A stretch of DNA of 64,000 bases from Pseudomonas peradeniyensis (GTDB taxonomy: Bacteria > Pseudomonadota > Gammaproteobacteria > Pseudomonadales > Pseudomonadaceae): the NCBI RefSeq assembly GCF_014268935.2, contig NZ_JABWRJ020000004.1, forward strand, positions 248,001 through 312,000. The letters run 5' to 3'. Numbering within the stretch: position 1 is the first letter of the stretch; every line of letters starts with the position of its first letter. Made by a program: the position numbers and the translations under genes. The notes beneath the pieces were generated by a model, which was given only the letters and a program-made list of their open reading frames with translations, made no database searches and was not told the origin of the DNA. This document shows positions 52,778 to 61,986 of this stretch, piece after piece.

Positions 52778-53791
52778 ATGCGTCACATCCCCACTCACAT
52801 GGCCGCCATCGATATTACCCAACCTGGGGGCCCCGAGGTCCTGCAGGCCGCCACCCATGCCACGCCTCGACCAGGCCCCCGGGAGGTGCTGATCCAGGTC
52901 CATGCCGCCGGCGTCAACGGCCCCGACCTGCTGCAGCGCAAGGGCCTGTACGACCCGCCCGCCGGCGCGCCGGACATTCCGGGGCTGGAGATCGCCGGCA
53001 AGGTCGTGGCCACCGGTGAGCAGGTCCGCCACTTTGCCGTGGGCGATGCGGTGATCGCCCTGGTCCAGGGCGGCGGCTACGCCGAATACGCCGTGGCCGA
53101 CGAGCGCACCACCGCGCACCTGCCGGATAACCTGTCGATGGTCGAGGGCGCCGCCTTGCCGGAAACCTTCATGACCGTCTGGGTCAACCTGTTCCAGCGT
53201 GGCGGCTTCAAGGCCGGTGAAAGCGTGTTGATCCACGGCGGCGCGTCCGGCATCGGCACCACCGCCACGCAACTGGCCCGGGCCCTGGGCGCGGCGAAGA
53301 TCCTCACCACGGTCAATGGCGCCGGGCAACAGGCCGCCAGCTTCGAGCTGGGCGCCGACGTGGCCATCGACTACACCCGCGAGGACTTCGTCGAACAGGT
53401 CATGCTGCACACCGAGGGCAAGGGCGTGGACGTGATCGTCGACATCATCGCCGGTGACTATGTGGCCCGCAATTTCAAGGCCGCGGCCATGGATGGACGT
53501 ATCGTGCAGATCGGCGTGGTCAAGGGCCCGGCCACCGAGGTCGACCTGTTTCCCCTGTTGACCAAGCGCCTGACCCATATCGGCTCGACTCTGCGCGCGC
53601 GCAGCGCCGACGACAAGGCGGCGATCCTCGCGGAACTGCAAGCCAAGGCCTGGCCCCATGTGCGCAGCGGCGCGGTCAAGCCGCTGGTCCACGCGACCTT
53701 CCCACTGGCGGCGGCCAGCCAGGCCCATGCCCTGATGGAGTCTGGCCGGCATATCGGCAAGGTGGTGTTGAAGGTTGCGCACAACGGCTGA
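52778..53791 (+). CDS. NAD(P)H:quinone oxidoreductase, zinc-independent MDR family
   Basis: A 337-residue medium-chain reductase of the QOR/PIG3 type. It has the GroES-like N-terminal domain and the cofactor motif VLIHGGASGIGTTATQLA near residue 145, and lacks the zinc-binding Cys of alcohol dehydrogenases. I prefer the ATG at 52778 because AGAGG is about 6 nt upstream; 52763 and 52799 are alternatives. It probably reduces quinones or enones with NADPH. It ends 1 bp from the convergent LuxR gene. Confidence 0.86.
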   Translation: MRHIPTHMAAIDITQPGGPEVLQAATHATPRPGPREVLIQVHAAGVNGPDLLQRKGLYDPPAGAPDIPGLEIAGKVVATGEQVRHFAVGDAVIALVQGGGYAEYAVADERTTAHLPDNLSMVEGAALPETFMTVWVNLFQRGGFKAGESVLIHGGASGIGTTATQLARALGAAKILTTVNGAGQQAASFELGADVAIDYTREDFVEQVMLHTEGKGVDVIVDIIAGDYVARNFKAAAMDGRIVQIGVVKGPATEVDLFPLLTKRLTHIGSTLRARSADDKAAILAELQAKAWPHVRSGAVKPLVHATFPLAAASQAHALMESGRHIGKVVLKVAHNG

Positions 53792-53792
53792 G

Positions 53793-54503
53793 TCAGTCGA
53801 GCGCGCCGCTGCCCAGGGCGATCCTGATCGCCTGGGCGGTGGTGCTCACCCCCAGGCGCCTACGGGCGGCGCGCAGGTGGTTTTCCACGGTGCGCACCGA
53901 CAGGCCCAGGGTGGCGGCGATATCCGCCTGGCGCTGCCCGGCGGCGGTCCAGGCCAGCACCTGGCGCTCACGCGCCGACAGCTGACCCTCGCCGGGCGGT
54001 GCCTCCAGTAGCCGCCGTGCACCGAGGAACGCTGCGTTGGCCAGCAGGCTCAGGGCCAGGCGCGCCGGCGCCGAAGCGTCGATGCGCACACCGCCCAGGC
54101 TCATCGCCCCCTCCAGGCCTGCCGGGCCGAACACCGGCACCTGCAGGCCATGGATACCCGGCCCGCAGGGTACCCGCACCAGCCGATAGCGTTCACCTTC
54201 GTCGCTCGGCTGCTTGCTCCAGAAGAACGCTTCACGGGCTGCCAGCAGATGGCGGGTCACCGGGCAATGGCGCACGTAGGTCCGGGCATCGACCGCCTGG
54301 TCGTCACCGAACCAGTCCCCTTCCACCCAGTGGATGCGCTCGACCACTTCGTCCCGCGCGGCGCTGGCGCTGAACAGCACGAAACGGTCATAACCCAGTG
54401 GCCGGGCGACGTTGCGCACGGCTGTCTGGATCGTCGCCAGGGCGGTGGCCTGCTCGATCTGCCGGACCGCCTGAACCACCTCGTCGAACGGCATACCCCT
54501 CAC
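53793..54503 (-). CDS. LuxR-family solo regulator with autoinducer-binding-like domain
   Basis: A 236-residue protein with an N-terminal domain of the autoinducer-binding type (residues 15-165) and a GerE/LuxR HTH (residues 173-230; LSARERQVLAWTAAGQRQADIAATLGLSVRTVENHL). The ligand pocket is not standard. The usual Asp-Pro pair appears as HCPVTRH (Asp replaced by Cys), and the Tyr four residues after the conserved Trp is Asp (DWFGDD). An acyl-homoserine lactone is therefore not certain as ligand. No luxI lies in the window. The GTG start overlaps the hchA stop (GTGA), so the two are translationally coupled. Confidence 0.82.
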   Translation of the reverse strand: MRGMPFDEVVQAVRQIEQATALATIQTAVRNVARPLGYDRFVLFSASAARDEVVERIHWVEGDWFGDDQAVDARTYVRHCPVTRHLLAAREAFFWSKQPSDEGERYRLVRVPCGPGIHGLQVPVFGPAGLEGAMSLGGVRIDASAPARLALSLLANAAFLGARRLLEAPPGEGQLSARERQVLAWTAAGQRQADIAATLGLSVRTVENHLRAARRRLGVSTTAQAIRIALGSGALD

Positions 54504-55354
54504 CCGCCGTTGGCCGCCTTGAGCAAGGCCGCGGCGGCCAGCTTGCCCAAGGCGTTGCCGGCCAGCGGGCTGTCGCCGGTGAGCAACCGACGGTCCTGGT
54601 GGACGGCGCCGGAGATGCCGTCGTTGACGATCTCGACGCCCTGGGCCTGCAGACGCTCGCCGAACTTCCAGGTCAGGTGACCGGGCATGTAGCCGATGTC
54701 CGGGGTCTTGGCATCCAGCTCATCGGGGAAGGCGCAGATCTTGTAGCCATCGAACAGTTTGCCGCCAGCCAGCAGCGCCGCCGGACCGTGGCACAGGGTG
54801 ATGACGAACTTGTCGTGATCCGCCGCCCATTTCAGCACCTGGGCAACCTCTTGGCTTTCCGGCAGGCCGATCAACGCGCCGTGGCCACCGGGAATGAACA
54901 CGCCGATGTAGTCCGAGTCGTCACCCAGGGCACTGTCGATCACCTCGGCGAGCTTGCGCGGCTGCTTGAAGGCGGGCTTGTAGCGCTCGAACAGGCCGAG
55001 CACCTGCTGGTCCTCGCGCGGCATGGCCCAGTATTCGAACTTGACCGGGTTGCCCGACAAGGTCGCGACGTCGAAGGCGAAGCCGGCCTTGTCCAGGTGG
55101 TACATGGGCAGCAGGGTTTCCACGGGATGGTTGCCGGTGGAGAACAGCGTGCCGTTGTCGGTGAGCAGGTAGCGCTCGTCGGCGCCGATCAGGAGGATTT
55201 TCCAGCGTCCGCCCTTGTAGGCGTCGGGGTAGTCGGCGCCGCTGAGGTCGGACTTGGGTGAGGTGAACTGGCTGAGGGAATACGGCGAGGGGAAGAAGGC
55301 GTTGTCCTCGGCCGGATCGGGGGTCGGGCGTTTGTCGTCGTTGTTGCTGGTCAT
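54500..55354 (-). CDS. hchA: Hsp31/HchA-type DJ-1 family glyoxalase III
   Basis: A 284-residue DJ-1/PfpI protein with the long N-terminal extension of Hsp31 (PSPYSLSQFTSPKSD). The nucleophile Cys is in FVITLCHGPAALL (near residue 187), with the Glu of LDKAGFAF-type strand positions and His/Asp partners (HGALIGLP) typical of HchA. Known activities are glutathione-independent methylglyoxal conversion to lactate and a disputed deglycase. It is first in a two-gene unit with the LuxR regulator. Confidence 0.87.
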   Translation of the reverse strand: MTSNNDDKRPTPDPAEDNAFFPSPYSLSQFTSPKSDLSGADYPDAYKGGRWKILLIGADERYLLTDNGTLFSTGNHPVETLLPMYHLDKAGFAFDVATLSGNPVKFEYWAMPREDQQVLGLFERYKPAFKQPRKLAEVIDSALGDDSDYIGVFIPGGHGALIGLPESQEVAQVLKWAADHDKFVITLCHGPAALLAGGKLFDGYKICAFPDELDAKTPDIGYMPGHLTWKFGERLQAQGVEIVNDGISGAVHQDRRLLTGDSPLAGNALGKLAAAALLKAANGG

Positions 55355-55511
55355 GGCTGTGCTCCTGTGCCTGGGGGGGTAACCGGATCCATGCTAGGAG
55401 GCCACCGGATGAGCGGCAATGAGGGTTTTCCCTCAATGGCTGCCTGTGGCATCGGTACATCAGACCGCGCGGTCCTTGTGTAGGAGCGACCGCAAAATGG
55501 CCCGGGACAGT

Positions 55512-56075
55512 CTAGTCGAGCGCAGACGGCGTATCGACGTCGCGCACGACCCCGCCATCGTCCAGGTCCAGAACAACAACGCGATCGGCATGCTGCCGCA
55601 ACACGGCGCGCGCCCCTTCATCACCGGACAACCCGCCGAGCTCGGCCCAGAACTCCCGCCCAAACAGCACCGGGTGCCCATTCTGAGCCTGATGACGCGG
55701 CACCACGATGACCGAAGGGCCAGCAGTTGCGATCAGACGCTGGAAAGTCGTGGGCAGAATCCACGGCATATCCCCCAACAGGATGGCGACCGCCTGTGCC
55801 TCGCTGTCCTCCAGCGATGCGGCGCCCGCCGCCAGGCTATGGCCCATGCCCAGCCCGGCATCGAGACTATGGACAACCCGACAGCCTGGCGGTAACCCCA
55901 GATCCTCGCCCCGCTCGCCAGCACGCAGCACCACGCGCACCTCGTCGAATGCCGCCTGGGCGCGCTCGACGCTGTGCTGCAACAGACTGCGACCATCGCC
56001 CAGTGCGGCCCAGCGCTTGTCCGCGCCGAAGCGCGAACCCTGGCCGGCCGCCAGCACCAGCGCGACGACGCTCAC
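55512..56075 (-). CDS. mocA: MocA-like molybdopterin cytidylyltransferase
   Basis: A 187-residue nucleotidyltransferase with VVALVLAAGQGSRFGADKRW at the N-terminus, the MobA/MocA NTP-binding loop, then LLGDMPWILPTTF (metal-binding Asp) and GHPVLFGREFW. Linked to a molybdenum hydroxylase, it probably makes the cytosine dinucleotide form of the cofactor (MCD). Its ATG overlaps the XdhC stop. It is last in the operon; the 157-bp gap to hchA contains only a half REP. Confidence 0.84.
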   Translation of the reverse strand: MSVVALVLAAGQGSRFGADKRWAALGDGRSLLQHSVERAQAAFDEVRVVLRAGERGEDLGLPPGCRVVHSLDAGLGMGHSLAAGAASLEDSEAQAVAILLGDMPWILPTTFQRLIATAGPSVIVVPRHQAQNGHPVLFGREFWAELGGLSGDEGARAVLRQHADRVVVLDLDDGGVVRDVDTPSALD

Positions 56076-57043
56076 AAGGCCTCGCGGGCGATGCCGCTGC
56101 GGGTGCGCAAGATATCGGCGAGCACCGCCAGGGCGATCTCCGCCGGCGTCTTGCTGCCCAGGTTGAGGCCGATGGGGGCATGGATGCGCGCCATCTCGGC
56201 ATCGCCGAGCCCGCCGATGCGGCGCAGGCGTTCACGGCGCTTGTCCGAGGTGGCTCGCGAGCCCATCACGCCAATGTAGAACGCTTCGGTGTGTACCGCT
56301 TCGAGCATGGCCAGGTCGTCGATCTTCGGGTCGTGGGTGAGCGCCACCACCGCCGTGTCGCGGTGGCAACCACCGTTGGCGATGAACAGCGAGGGCAGTT
56401 CCCGACGGATTTCTATCCCGTCGAGCACCACGTTGTCCATCACCTCGTCGCGAGGGTCGCACAGCACCACCTCGAAGCCCAGGCCCTTGCCGAACTCGGC
56501 GCAGAAGTGCGCGACGCTCGAGTAGCCGGCCAGCAACAGGCGTTGGGCGGCGCCGACGCGCAAGCGTACGGATTCGCCGCCCTGCTCCACCCGTGGCCCC
56601 TGGCTGTGGTCATCCAGCACGCGACGTTCGCCCGTGCGCAGGTTGACCTCGCGCAGCAGCCGGCGACGGCCGAGCAAGGCCGCCTCCAGCTCACCGAGGT
56701 GCGCCTGGGTCGCGCAGTCGCCCGGCAGGTTCTCCACCAGCACATCGAGGATGCCACCGCAGGGCAGTCGGATGTTGCCGCGGGTGTCGCTGCCGTCGCC
56801 GTAGCGCACCACGGCGACGGCCCCGGCGAACTCGCCGGCGGCGACGCGTTCGAGGAAGTCCTCCTCAACGCAACCACCGGACAGCGAGCCGACCCAGTGC
56901 CCCTGCTCGTTGACCGCCAGCAGCGAGCCCGGTGCGCGCGGCGCCGAGCCATAAGTGCAGAGCACCGTGCACAGCCACACGCGCAAGCCGTCACGCGACC
57001 ACTGCGCCGCCTGGCGCACCACCTGCAGGTCGAGATGCTGCAC
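56072..57043 (-). CDS. XdhC/CoxI-family molybdenum cofactor insertion protein
   Basis: A 323-residue maturation factor. The N-terminal XdhC/CoxI domain (VLCTYGSAPRAPGSLLAVNEQGHWVGSLSGGCVEEDF, positions about 28-65) has the conserved GSLSGGCVE Cys loop. A C-terminal Rossmann domain contains VVALTHDPKIDDLAMLEAV. XdhC proteins hold sulfurated cofactor and deliver it to xanthine-dehydrogenase-family enzymes, so this one likely serves the operon's large subunit. Confidence 0.87.
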   Translation of the reverse strand: MQHLDLQVVRQAAQWSRDGLRVWLCTVLCTYGSAPRAPGSLLAVNEQGHWVGSLSGGCVEEDFLERVAAGEFAGAVAVVRYGDGSDTRGNIRLPCGGILDVLVENLPGDCATQAHLGELEAALLGRRRLLREVNLRTGERRVLDDHSQGPRVEQGGESVRLRVGAAQRLLLAGYSSVAHFCAEFGKGLGFEVVLCDPRDEVMDNVVLDGIEIRRELPSLFIANGGCHRDTAVVALTHDPKIDDLAMLEAVHTEAFYIGVMGSRATSDKRRERLRRIGGLGDAEMARIHAPIGLNLGSKTPAEIALAVLADILRTRSGIAREAL

Positions 57044-57046
57044 CGG

Positions 57047-58264
57047 TCAGTCCACCTTCAGCTGGGCCAGCTGCTGGGTGGTCAGGTCGCCCGGCAGGCC
57101 GCCCCAGGCTTCGCGCAGGTAGTTGACCATGTCGGTCAGCTGCCGGTCGTCGAGCTTGTCGGCGAAGCCCGGCATCGGCTGCATGCGCTCGAAGCCAGTG
57201 AACTGCTGCTCGCGGATGCCGTCGACGATGGCCTTGACCAGGTTGCGCGAGTCGGCCTGGCGCAGCACGGTGTTGCCGCGCATGGCCACGGCGATGTGCG
57301 GCTTGCCCTCGCCCTCGACACCGTGGCAGCCGGCGCAGACGTTGAGGTACTGCTGGCGGCCGCGCTTGGCGCTCTCGCCCAGGGTCTCGTGGGCGACTGT
57401 CTGTACCACCTTGGCCGCCGGTGGCTGGTCGCCAAGCAGGTAGGTGGCCATGGCCGACAGGTCGCTGTCTTCCAGATGCTGGGTGCTGTGGTGCACCACC
57501 GGGTACATCTCGTTGAACATGCTGCCCTGGGCGCTGACACCGTGCTTGAGGAAGGTCGCCAGGTCCGCCTGGTTCCAGCCACGGTCGGCCAGGTCCTGGG
57601 CCAGCAGGCTCGGCGCCAGGTAGCCCAGCAGCAGGCCGCCGGTCAGGCGCTTGTCCTGCTGCAGCGCGCCAATCGGGTTGCGCGGGGTGTGGCACTCGCC
57701 GCAGTGGCCGAGCACCTCGACCATGTACTGGCCGCGCTTCCACGCCTCGCTGTTGCCCTTGCCCTCCTCCAGCTGCACGCTCTTGCCATACAGCAGGTTC
57801 CAGCCGATCAGGCCGGTGCGCACGTTGAACGGGAAGCTCAGGCTGGTTTCCGGGGCCGGACGGTTGATCGGCGCCACGCTCATCAGGTAGGCATGGATGG
57901 CGTCGGAGTCCTCGCGCTTGACCAGGTGGTACGAGGTGTACGGCATGGCCGGGTACAGGTTGGCACCGTCCTTGCGCTTGCCCTCGGTGAGGGCGGCGAA
58001 GAACTCGTCGCTGCTGTAGTTGCCGATACCGTACTGCTTGTCCGGGGTGATGTTGGTGCCGTAGATGGTGCCGAACGGCGAATGGATCGGCAGGCCGCCG
58101 GCATAGGGCGCGCCGCCTTCGGCGGTGTGGCAGGCCATGCAGTCGGCGGCGCGGGCGAGGTATTCGCCGCGCTTGATCAAGGCCTCGTCCGCCGCCTGGG
58201 CGTTGCAGGCGACCAGGGCGCCGATGGCCAGGGCCAGGCTGCTCAGAACACGCGTCATGCTCAA
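57047..58264 (-). CDS. Membrane-associated triheme cytochrome c subunit
   Basis: A 405-residue exported cytochrome c with a signal peptide (cleavage near CNAQAADEA). It has three CxxCH heme sites: CMACH near residue 42, CGECH near 190 and CAGCH near 320. This is the electron-acceptor subunit type found with periplasmic aldehyde, alcohol or gluconate dehydrogenases. It would pass electrons from the molybdenum enzyme to the respiratory chain. Its start overlaps the small-subunit stop by 4 bases. Confidence 0.9.
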   Translation of the reverse strand: MSMTRVLSSLALAIGALVACNAQAADEALIKRGEYLARAADCMACHTAEGGAPYAGGLPIHSPFGTIYGTNITPDKQYGIGNYSSDEFFAALTEGKRKDGANLYPAMPYTSYHLVKREDSDAIHAYLMSVAPINRPAPETSLSFPFNVRTGLIGWNLLYGKSVQLEEGKGNSEAWKRGQYMVEVLGHCGECHTPRNPIGALQQDKRLTGGLLLGYLAPSLLAQDLADRGWNQADLATFLKHGVSAQGSMFNEMYPVVHHSTQHLEDSDLSAMATYLLGDQPPAAKVVQTVAHETLGESAKRGRQQYLNVCAGCHGVEGEGKPHIAVAMRGNTVLRQADSRNLVKAIVDGIREQQFTGFERMQPMPGFADKLDDRQLTDMVNYLREAWGGLPGDLTTQQLAQLKVD

Positions 58265-58800
58265 CCCTCCTTGACCAGGCCGAGGTCACCCAGCACTTCG
58301 CGGGTCGCCTCGTAGTAGCGTACGTAACCGGTGCAACGGCACACATGGTGGCCGAGGCTGGCCTCGATGGCGCCCTCCAGCTCGCTCTGCTTCAACGGCT
58401 TGCGCTGGGCCTTTTCCACCAGCACCGTGGCGGCGTTGACGAAGCCCGGCGCGCAGTAGCTGCACTGGAAGGCGAAGCGGTCGACGAACTTCTGCTGGAT
58501 CGGGTTCAGCTCGCCGGGGTTGCCGGCTTCGTCGAGCTTGGCGTGGCCTTCGATGGTGCGGACTTTCTTGCCCTCGAAGTAATGCGCGCCGGTGATGCAG
58601 GTGCGAACTTCCTCGCTGGTGCCGTCGGGGTTGTCGACGATCACCACGCAGGCATGGCAGATGCCCTGGCCGCAGCCCAGGCGGGAGCCTGTGAGGTTCT
58701 GGTATTCGTGCAGGAAGTCGATCATCGCCAGGTCATCGGGGACCACTTCGGTGACGACAGGTTGACCGTTGAGGGTCAGTTGCAGCTTGCGGTCAGCCAT
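58261..58800 (-). CDS. 2Fe-2S subunit of molybdenum hydroxylase
   Basis: A 179-residue iron-sulfur subunit (IorA/CoxS type). The plant-type cluster is GSRLGCGQGICHACVVIVD near residue 38 with further Cys in VRTCITG. The second cluster is FQCSYCAPGFVNAA near 98 and HHVCRCTGYVRY near 153. All eight cluster cysteines are present. It overlaps the large-subunit gene by 8 bp and transfers electrons from Mo to the cytochrome. Confidence 0.92.
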   Translation of the reverse strand: MADRKLQLTLNGQPVVTEVVPDDLAMIDFLHEYQNLTGSRLGCGQGICHACVVIVDNPDGTSEEVRTCITGAHYFEGKKVRTIEGHAKLDEAGNPGELNPIQQKFVDRFAFQCSYCAPGFVNAATVLVEKAQRKPLKQSELEGAIEASLGHHVCRCTGYVRYYEATREVLGDLGLVKEG

Positions 58801-61624
58801 TGAGGGCCTCCTTGACTCGGGCGGGGGTGATGGGCAGGTCGCGTACGCGCTTGCCGATGGCGTGGGCCACGGCGTTGCCGATGGCGCCGACCACCGGGAT
58901 CATCACCACTTCGGCGATACCCTTGGACGGGTCGGTCGGCGACAGCGGCGGCAGGATCTCCGAGGTCTGCTTCCACACCGCCACATGTTTGGCCATCGGC
59001 AGGCGATAACGGTTGAAGTTCCAGTCGCCCTCACCCGGGCCACCCTCGTACAGCGGCATTTCCTCCAGCAGCGCATGGCCGATGCCCATGGCGATACCGC
59101 CCTCGAGCTGGCCCTTGACCAGCTCCGGCACCAGCACCCGGCCGCACTCGACCCAGCTGTGGTGATTGAGCACCGTCACCTCGCCGCTGCCCTTGTTGAC
59201 CTTGACCTCGACGATGGTCGCCACCGGGCTGTAGTAGGTGACCATGGCGTTGTTCAGCTGGGTGGCCGGGTATTCGGCGTTCTGCCGGTCGAGCAGGTGG
59301 AAGCCGGCGCTGTTCATCTGCGCCTTCTTCGCGTTCACCGCACCGTCGCCGTATTTCACCGCCACGGCATCGAGCGGCAGGCGCTCGCGCACGCCATCGA
59401 TGACGAAGTCGGCCTCGGCCCAGCTCCAGCGGTTGAAGCCGTGCACGCTGACACCAGTGACCAGGCCCATTTCGTGGGCTTTCTTGGCCAGCGTGGCGAA
59501 CGGGATCGGCGCCAGGCCGTTGCCGGTCAGTTCACCGTTGACCCACACCGCGTTCTCGCGACGCACCACCAGAGGGTTGGCCTGGCCGCCATACGGGCCC
59601 TGGCTCCACAGGGCCATGGCCGCCGGCCACAGGCCGTGGTTGAACAGCACGCGGGCCGCTTCGCGGGTGGCGTGGCTGAAGTAGAACGCCGAGTTGGTCG
59701 CCGACGACGGCGAAGCCAGCTTGCCGACCCAGCGCGGGTTGCGCAGCGCGGCGTCCTGCTCGGCCTGGCTGATCAGGTAGGGGTTGCCGCTGGTGCTCAG
59801 CGCCAGCTCCGGCCATTCGGTCTGGGCGGTCATGACCTCGTCGGCGACACGGCCGAGGAAGTCGCTGACCACCAGGGCCTGGGAGGTGGACATGCCAGTG
59901 CCCAGCTCGGTGCCGATATGGCGCAGGCTGATACGGCCATCGGCAGTGAACTCGACCGCCGCCATCGGCGCCTCGGAGCCGGTGCCGAAGTCTTTCTGGG
60001 TGATGGCAAAGCCCACGCCGTACCAGTTGTCGTGGTCCTTGGCGTCCTCGGCCTGCTTGCGCGCGTTGCGATTCTTCCACCAGTCGTGCGCGGCGGCCTT
60101 GTCGAGGATCTCGTGCAGGCGCAGGGCACCGGCGGGCACCGCGCCCTGGGTGTTCTTCATGCCCGACTTGAGCGCGTTCTTGCGGCGCAGCTCGATGGCG
60201 TCCACACCCAGGCGGTCAGCAATCTCGTCGACCATCATCTCGGTGGCGGCCATGCTCTGCAGGGTGCCGTAGCCGCGCATGGAGCCTGCCTCGACGCCAC
60301 GGGAATGGTAGGCGGTCACCGACAGGTCGTTCTGCGGCATGTAGTAGATCGACTGCGCCGCGGTGGCGCCCACGGCGGCCACCGACGGGCTGTAGTTGAT
60401 GCGCCCGCCGCCGTCGACGCTCATGTCGGCGCGGAAGATCTTGAAGCTCATGTCCTTCTTGTCGACGGCCAGCTGGTAGCGGATGTCGAACGGGTGGCGC
60501 TTGATGCCGCTCTGGAACTGCTCGTAGCGGTCGTTGGCCAGGCGAATCGGCACGCCCGCGCCGTACAGCGCGGCGACGGCGGCGTAGAACACGAAGATGT
60601 TGTTGTCCTTGGAGCCGTAGCCGACGGTATAGCCCGGGTGCATGTTCAGGTGCTTCAGGCCGAAGCGCGACGGCTTGATCATGTGCACGCATTCCTGCGC
60701 CACTTCGAACGGGCACTGGGTGGCCACGACGAAATGCAGGGTGCCGGTGGCCGGGTCGAACCAGCCGTTGCCGTTGTCCGGCTCGAGGGCCGCGGGCTCG
60801 ATCGACGGAGTCTTGTAGCGCTCGTCGAACAGCAGCCAGTCTTCCGGCGGCTGCTTGAGCTGCTCGTCGATGCGCTGGGCGTAGAACATCCCCTGCTCGG
60901 TGAGGGTGCCGTGCTGCTTGGGCTCGGCGGTCCATACCGGCTTGCGCGCCAGGATGGTGGGAAACAGCATGGTGTTCTTCAGGCTCGAGTATTCGTCCTC
61001 GTCGAACGGCGTCTTGCCGCCCACGCGCACGAAACGGAAGCTGCCGTAGGGGTCGCGCTGGTACAGCGGGGCCTGGGCGCCGTAGCGGATCGCCTGGTCG
61101 TTGAATTGCAGCTTGAGCTTGGCCTTGCGGAAACGCTCGAAGTCGTTCCAGATCAGGATCGCCACCGGGTGGCCGATGAACATCGGCACCTGGCCCGGGG
61201 GCAGCAGCGGGTCCGGCGAATGGGCTTCGGGCCAGGCGATGCCGTCCTTCTTCAGGTCGTCGGCGGTGACGATGCGGTCCGGCTGCAGTTCGGCGCCCAG
61301 CAGCGACAGATCATGGCCTGCGTAGATGCGGTCGGCCTTGGTGGCCTTGAGCAGCATGGCGTGGCCCTGCTGCTGCGGCCAGCCGGGCATGTCCTTGGCG
61401 CGGATGTCGCGGGCGAACACCTTGTTGCCACAGACCTTGGACAGCGCGTCGTTACGGAAGCGCGCCTTGCCGTCGTGGTTCATCCACTTCTGCGGCGAGG
61501 TGGTGACCTTGTTTTCCATCAGGGCGGCGAAGGCCTGGCTGCCGAGCGGCGCCAGGGTCACGCCGACACCGGCGATCAGCCCGCCTTGCAGGAACGAGCG
61601 CCGGGAAATATCACGGTTGGACAT
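58793..61624 (-). CDS. Molybdopterin-binding large subunit, xanthine-dehydrogenase family (IorB-like)
   Basis: A 943-residue catalytic subunit with a Tat signal (DISRRSFLQGG at residues 4-14), so the folded enzyme is exported to the periplasm. It belongs to the isoquinoline-1-oxidoreductase/aldehyde-oxidase group: GYGSKDNNIFVFYAAVA, VEAGSMRGYG (near 450), GTELGTGMSTSQALV, and the C-terminal GIAEVVMIPVVGAIGNAVAHA segment carrying the expected active-site Glu. The start at 61624 gives the Tat motif and has AGAGGAT upstream. The substrate is not known; aldehydes or N-heterocycles are candidates. It is the first gene of a five-gene operon. Confidence 0.9.
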   Translation of the reverse strand: MSNRDISRRSFLQGGLIAGVGVTLAPLGSQAFAALMENKVTTSPQKWMNHDGKARFRNDALSKVCGNKVFARDIRAKDMPGWPQQQGHAMLLKATKADRIYAGHDLSLLGAELQPDRIVTADDLKKDGIAWPEAHSPDPLLPPGQVPMFIGHPVAILIWNDFERFRKAKLKLQFNDQAIRYGAQAPLYQRDPYGSFRFVRVGGKTPFDEDEYSSLKNTMLFPTILARKPVWTAEPKQHGTLTEQGMFYAQRIDEQLKQPPEDWLLFDERYKTPSIEPAALEPDNGNGWFDPATGTLHFVVATQCPFEVAQECVHMIKPSRFGLKHLNMHPGYTVGYGSKDNNIFVFYAAVAALYGAGVPIRLANDRYEQFQSGIKRHPFDIRYQLAVDKKDMSFKIFRADMSVDGGGRINYSPSVAAVGATAAQSIYYMPQNDLSVTAYHSRGVEAGSMRGYGTLQSMAATEMMVDEIADRLGVDAIELRRKNALKSGMKNTQGAVPAGALRLHEILDKAAAHDWWKNRNARKQAEDAKDHDNWYGVGFAITQKDFGTGSEAPMAAVEFTADGRISLRHIGTELGTGMSTSQALVVSDFLGRVADEVMTAQTEWPELALSTSGNPYLISQAEQDAALRNPRWVGKLASPSSATNSAFYFSHATREAARVLFNHGLWPAAMALWSQGPYGGQANPLVVRRENAVWVNGELTGNGLAPIPFATLAKKAHEMGLVTGVSVHGFNRWSWAEADFVIDGVRERLPLDAVAVKYGDGAVNAKKAQMNSAGFHLLDRQNAEYPATQLNNAMVTYYSPVATIVEVKVNKGSGEVTVLNHHSWVECGRVLVPELVKGQLEGGIAMGIGHALLEEMPLYEGGPGEGDWNFNRYRLPMAKHVAVWKQTSEILPPLSPTDPSKGIAEVVMIPVVGAIGNAVAHAIGKRVRDLPITPARVKEALNG

Positions 61625-61835
61625 GGTTGATCCTCTGGGTAGCTCTTGGGCTGCCCATGCTTTTTCTGGTGCTTGAGAAACTGGGAGGGCGCGCACGATC
61701 ACAAAAACTGACTACGAAGTCAAGTTAACGATCGTAGGGTGCCTCTGCAAGTCAAGCAGACAACTTGTCGCGGGGTGGGACCTTCGATTGGATAGGGCCC
61801 ATGGCGAGGGCAACCGAGGCATCGCTACTGCTTGG

Positions 61836-61879
61836 CACGGGCGTTGCCCGTGATCGCGGGACAAGCCCGCGCCTACAGG
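61836..61879. repeat. REP element in the gap before the molybdenum hydroxylase operon
   Basis: GGGCGTTGCCCGTGATCGCG followed by GGGACAAGCCCGCGCCTACAG. It lies in the 362-bp gap 61625-61986, which also holds the oprD terminator and the presumed promoter of the large-subunit gene. No gene is seen there. Confidence 0.7.
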
Positions 61880-61898
61880 TGGGGGGGCGTAATAACGG

Positions 61899-61926
61899 GC
61901 AAAAAAGACGCCTCATCAGAGGCGCC
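61899..61926 (-). terminator. Rho-independent terminator of the OprD gene
   Basis: On the minus strand CGCCTC-TGAT-GAGGCG is followed by TCTTTTTT, a textbook intrinsic terminator. It lies about 60 nt after the porin stop codon. Confidence 0.88.
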
Positions 61927-61986
61927 AAGACATTCACCTGTAACCAAAGGAGCACGTGGGCTTCTCAAGGTGAACTCGGGAAATGC

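Noticed and set aside
53793..54503. A complete quorum-sensing pair
   Set aside because: No luxI-type synthase is found anywhere in the window and the receptor pocket residues are altered.
55727..61630. Plus-strand frames of 862 and 953 residues across the molybdenum hydroxylase operon
   Set aside because: Shadows of the minus-strand genes; no start site or family motif, and the opposite strand has all cluster and heme motifs.
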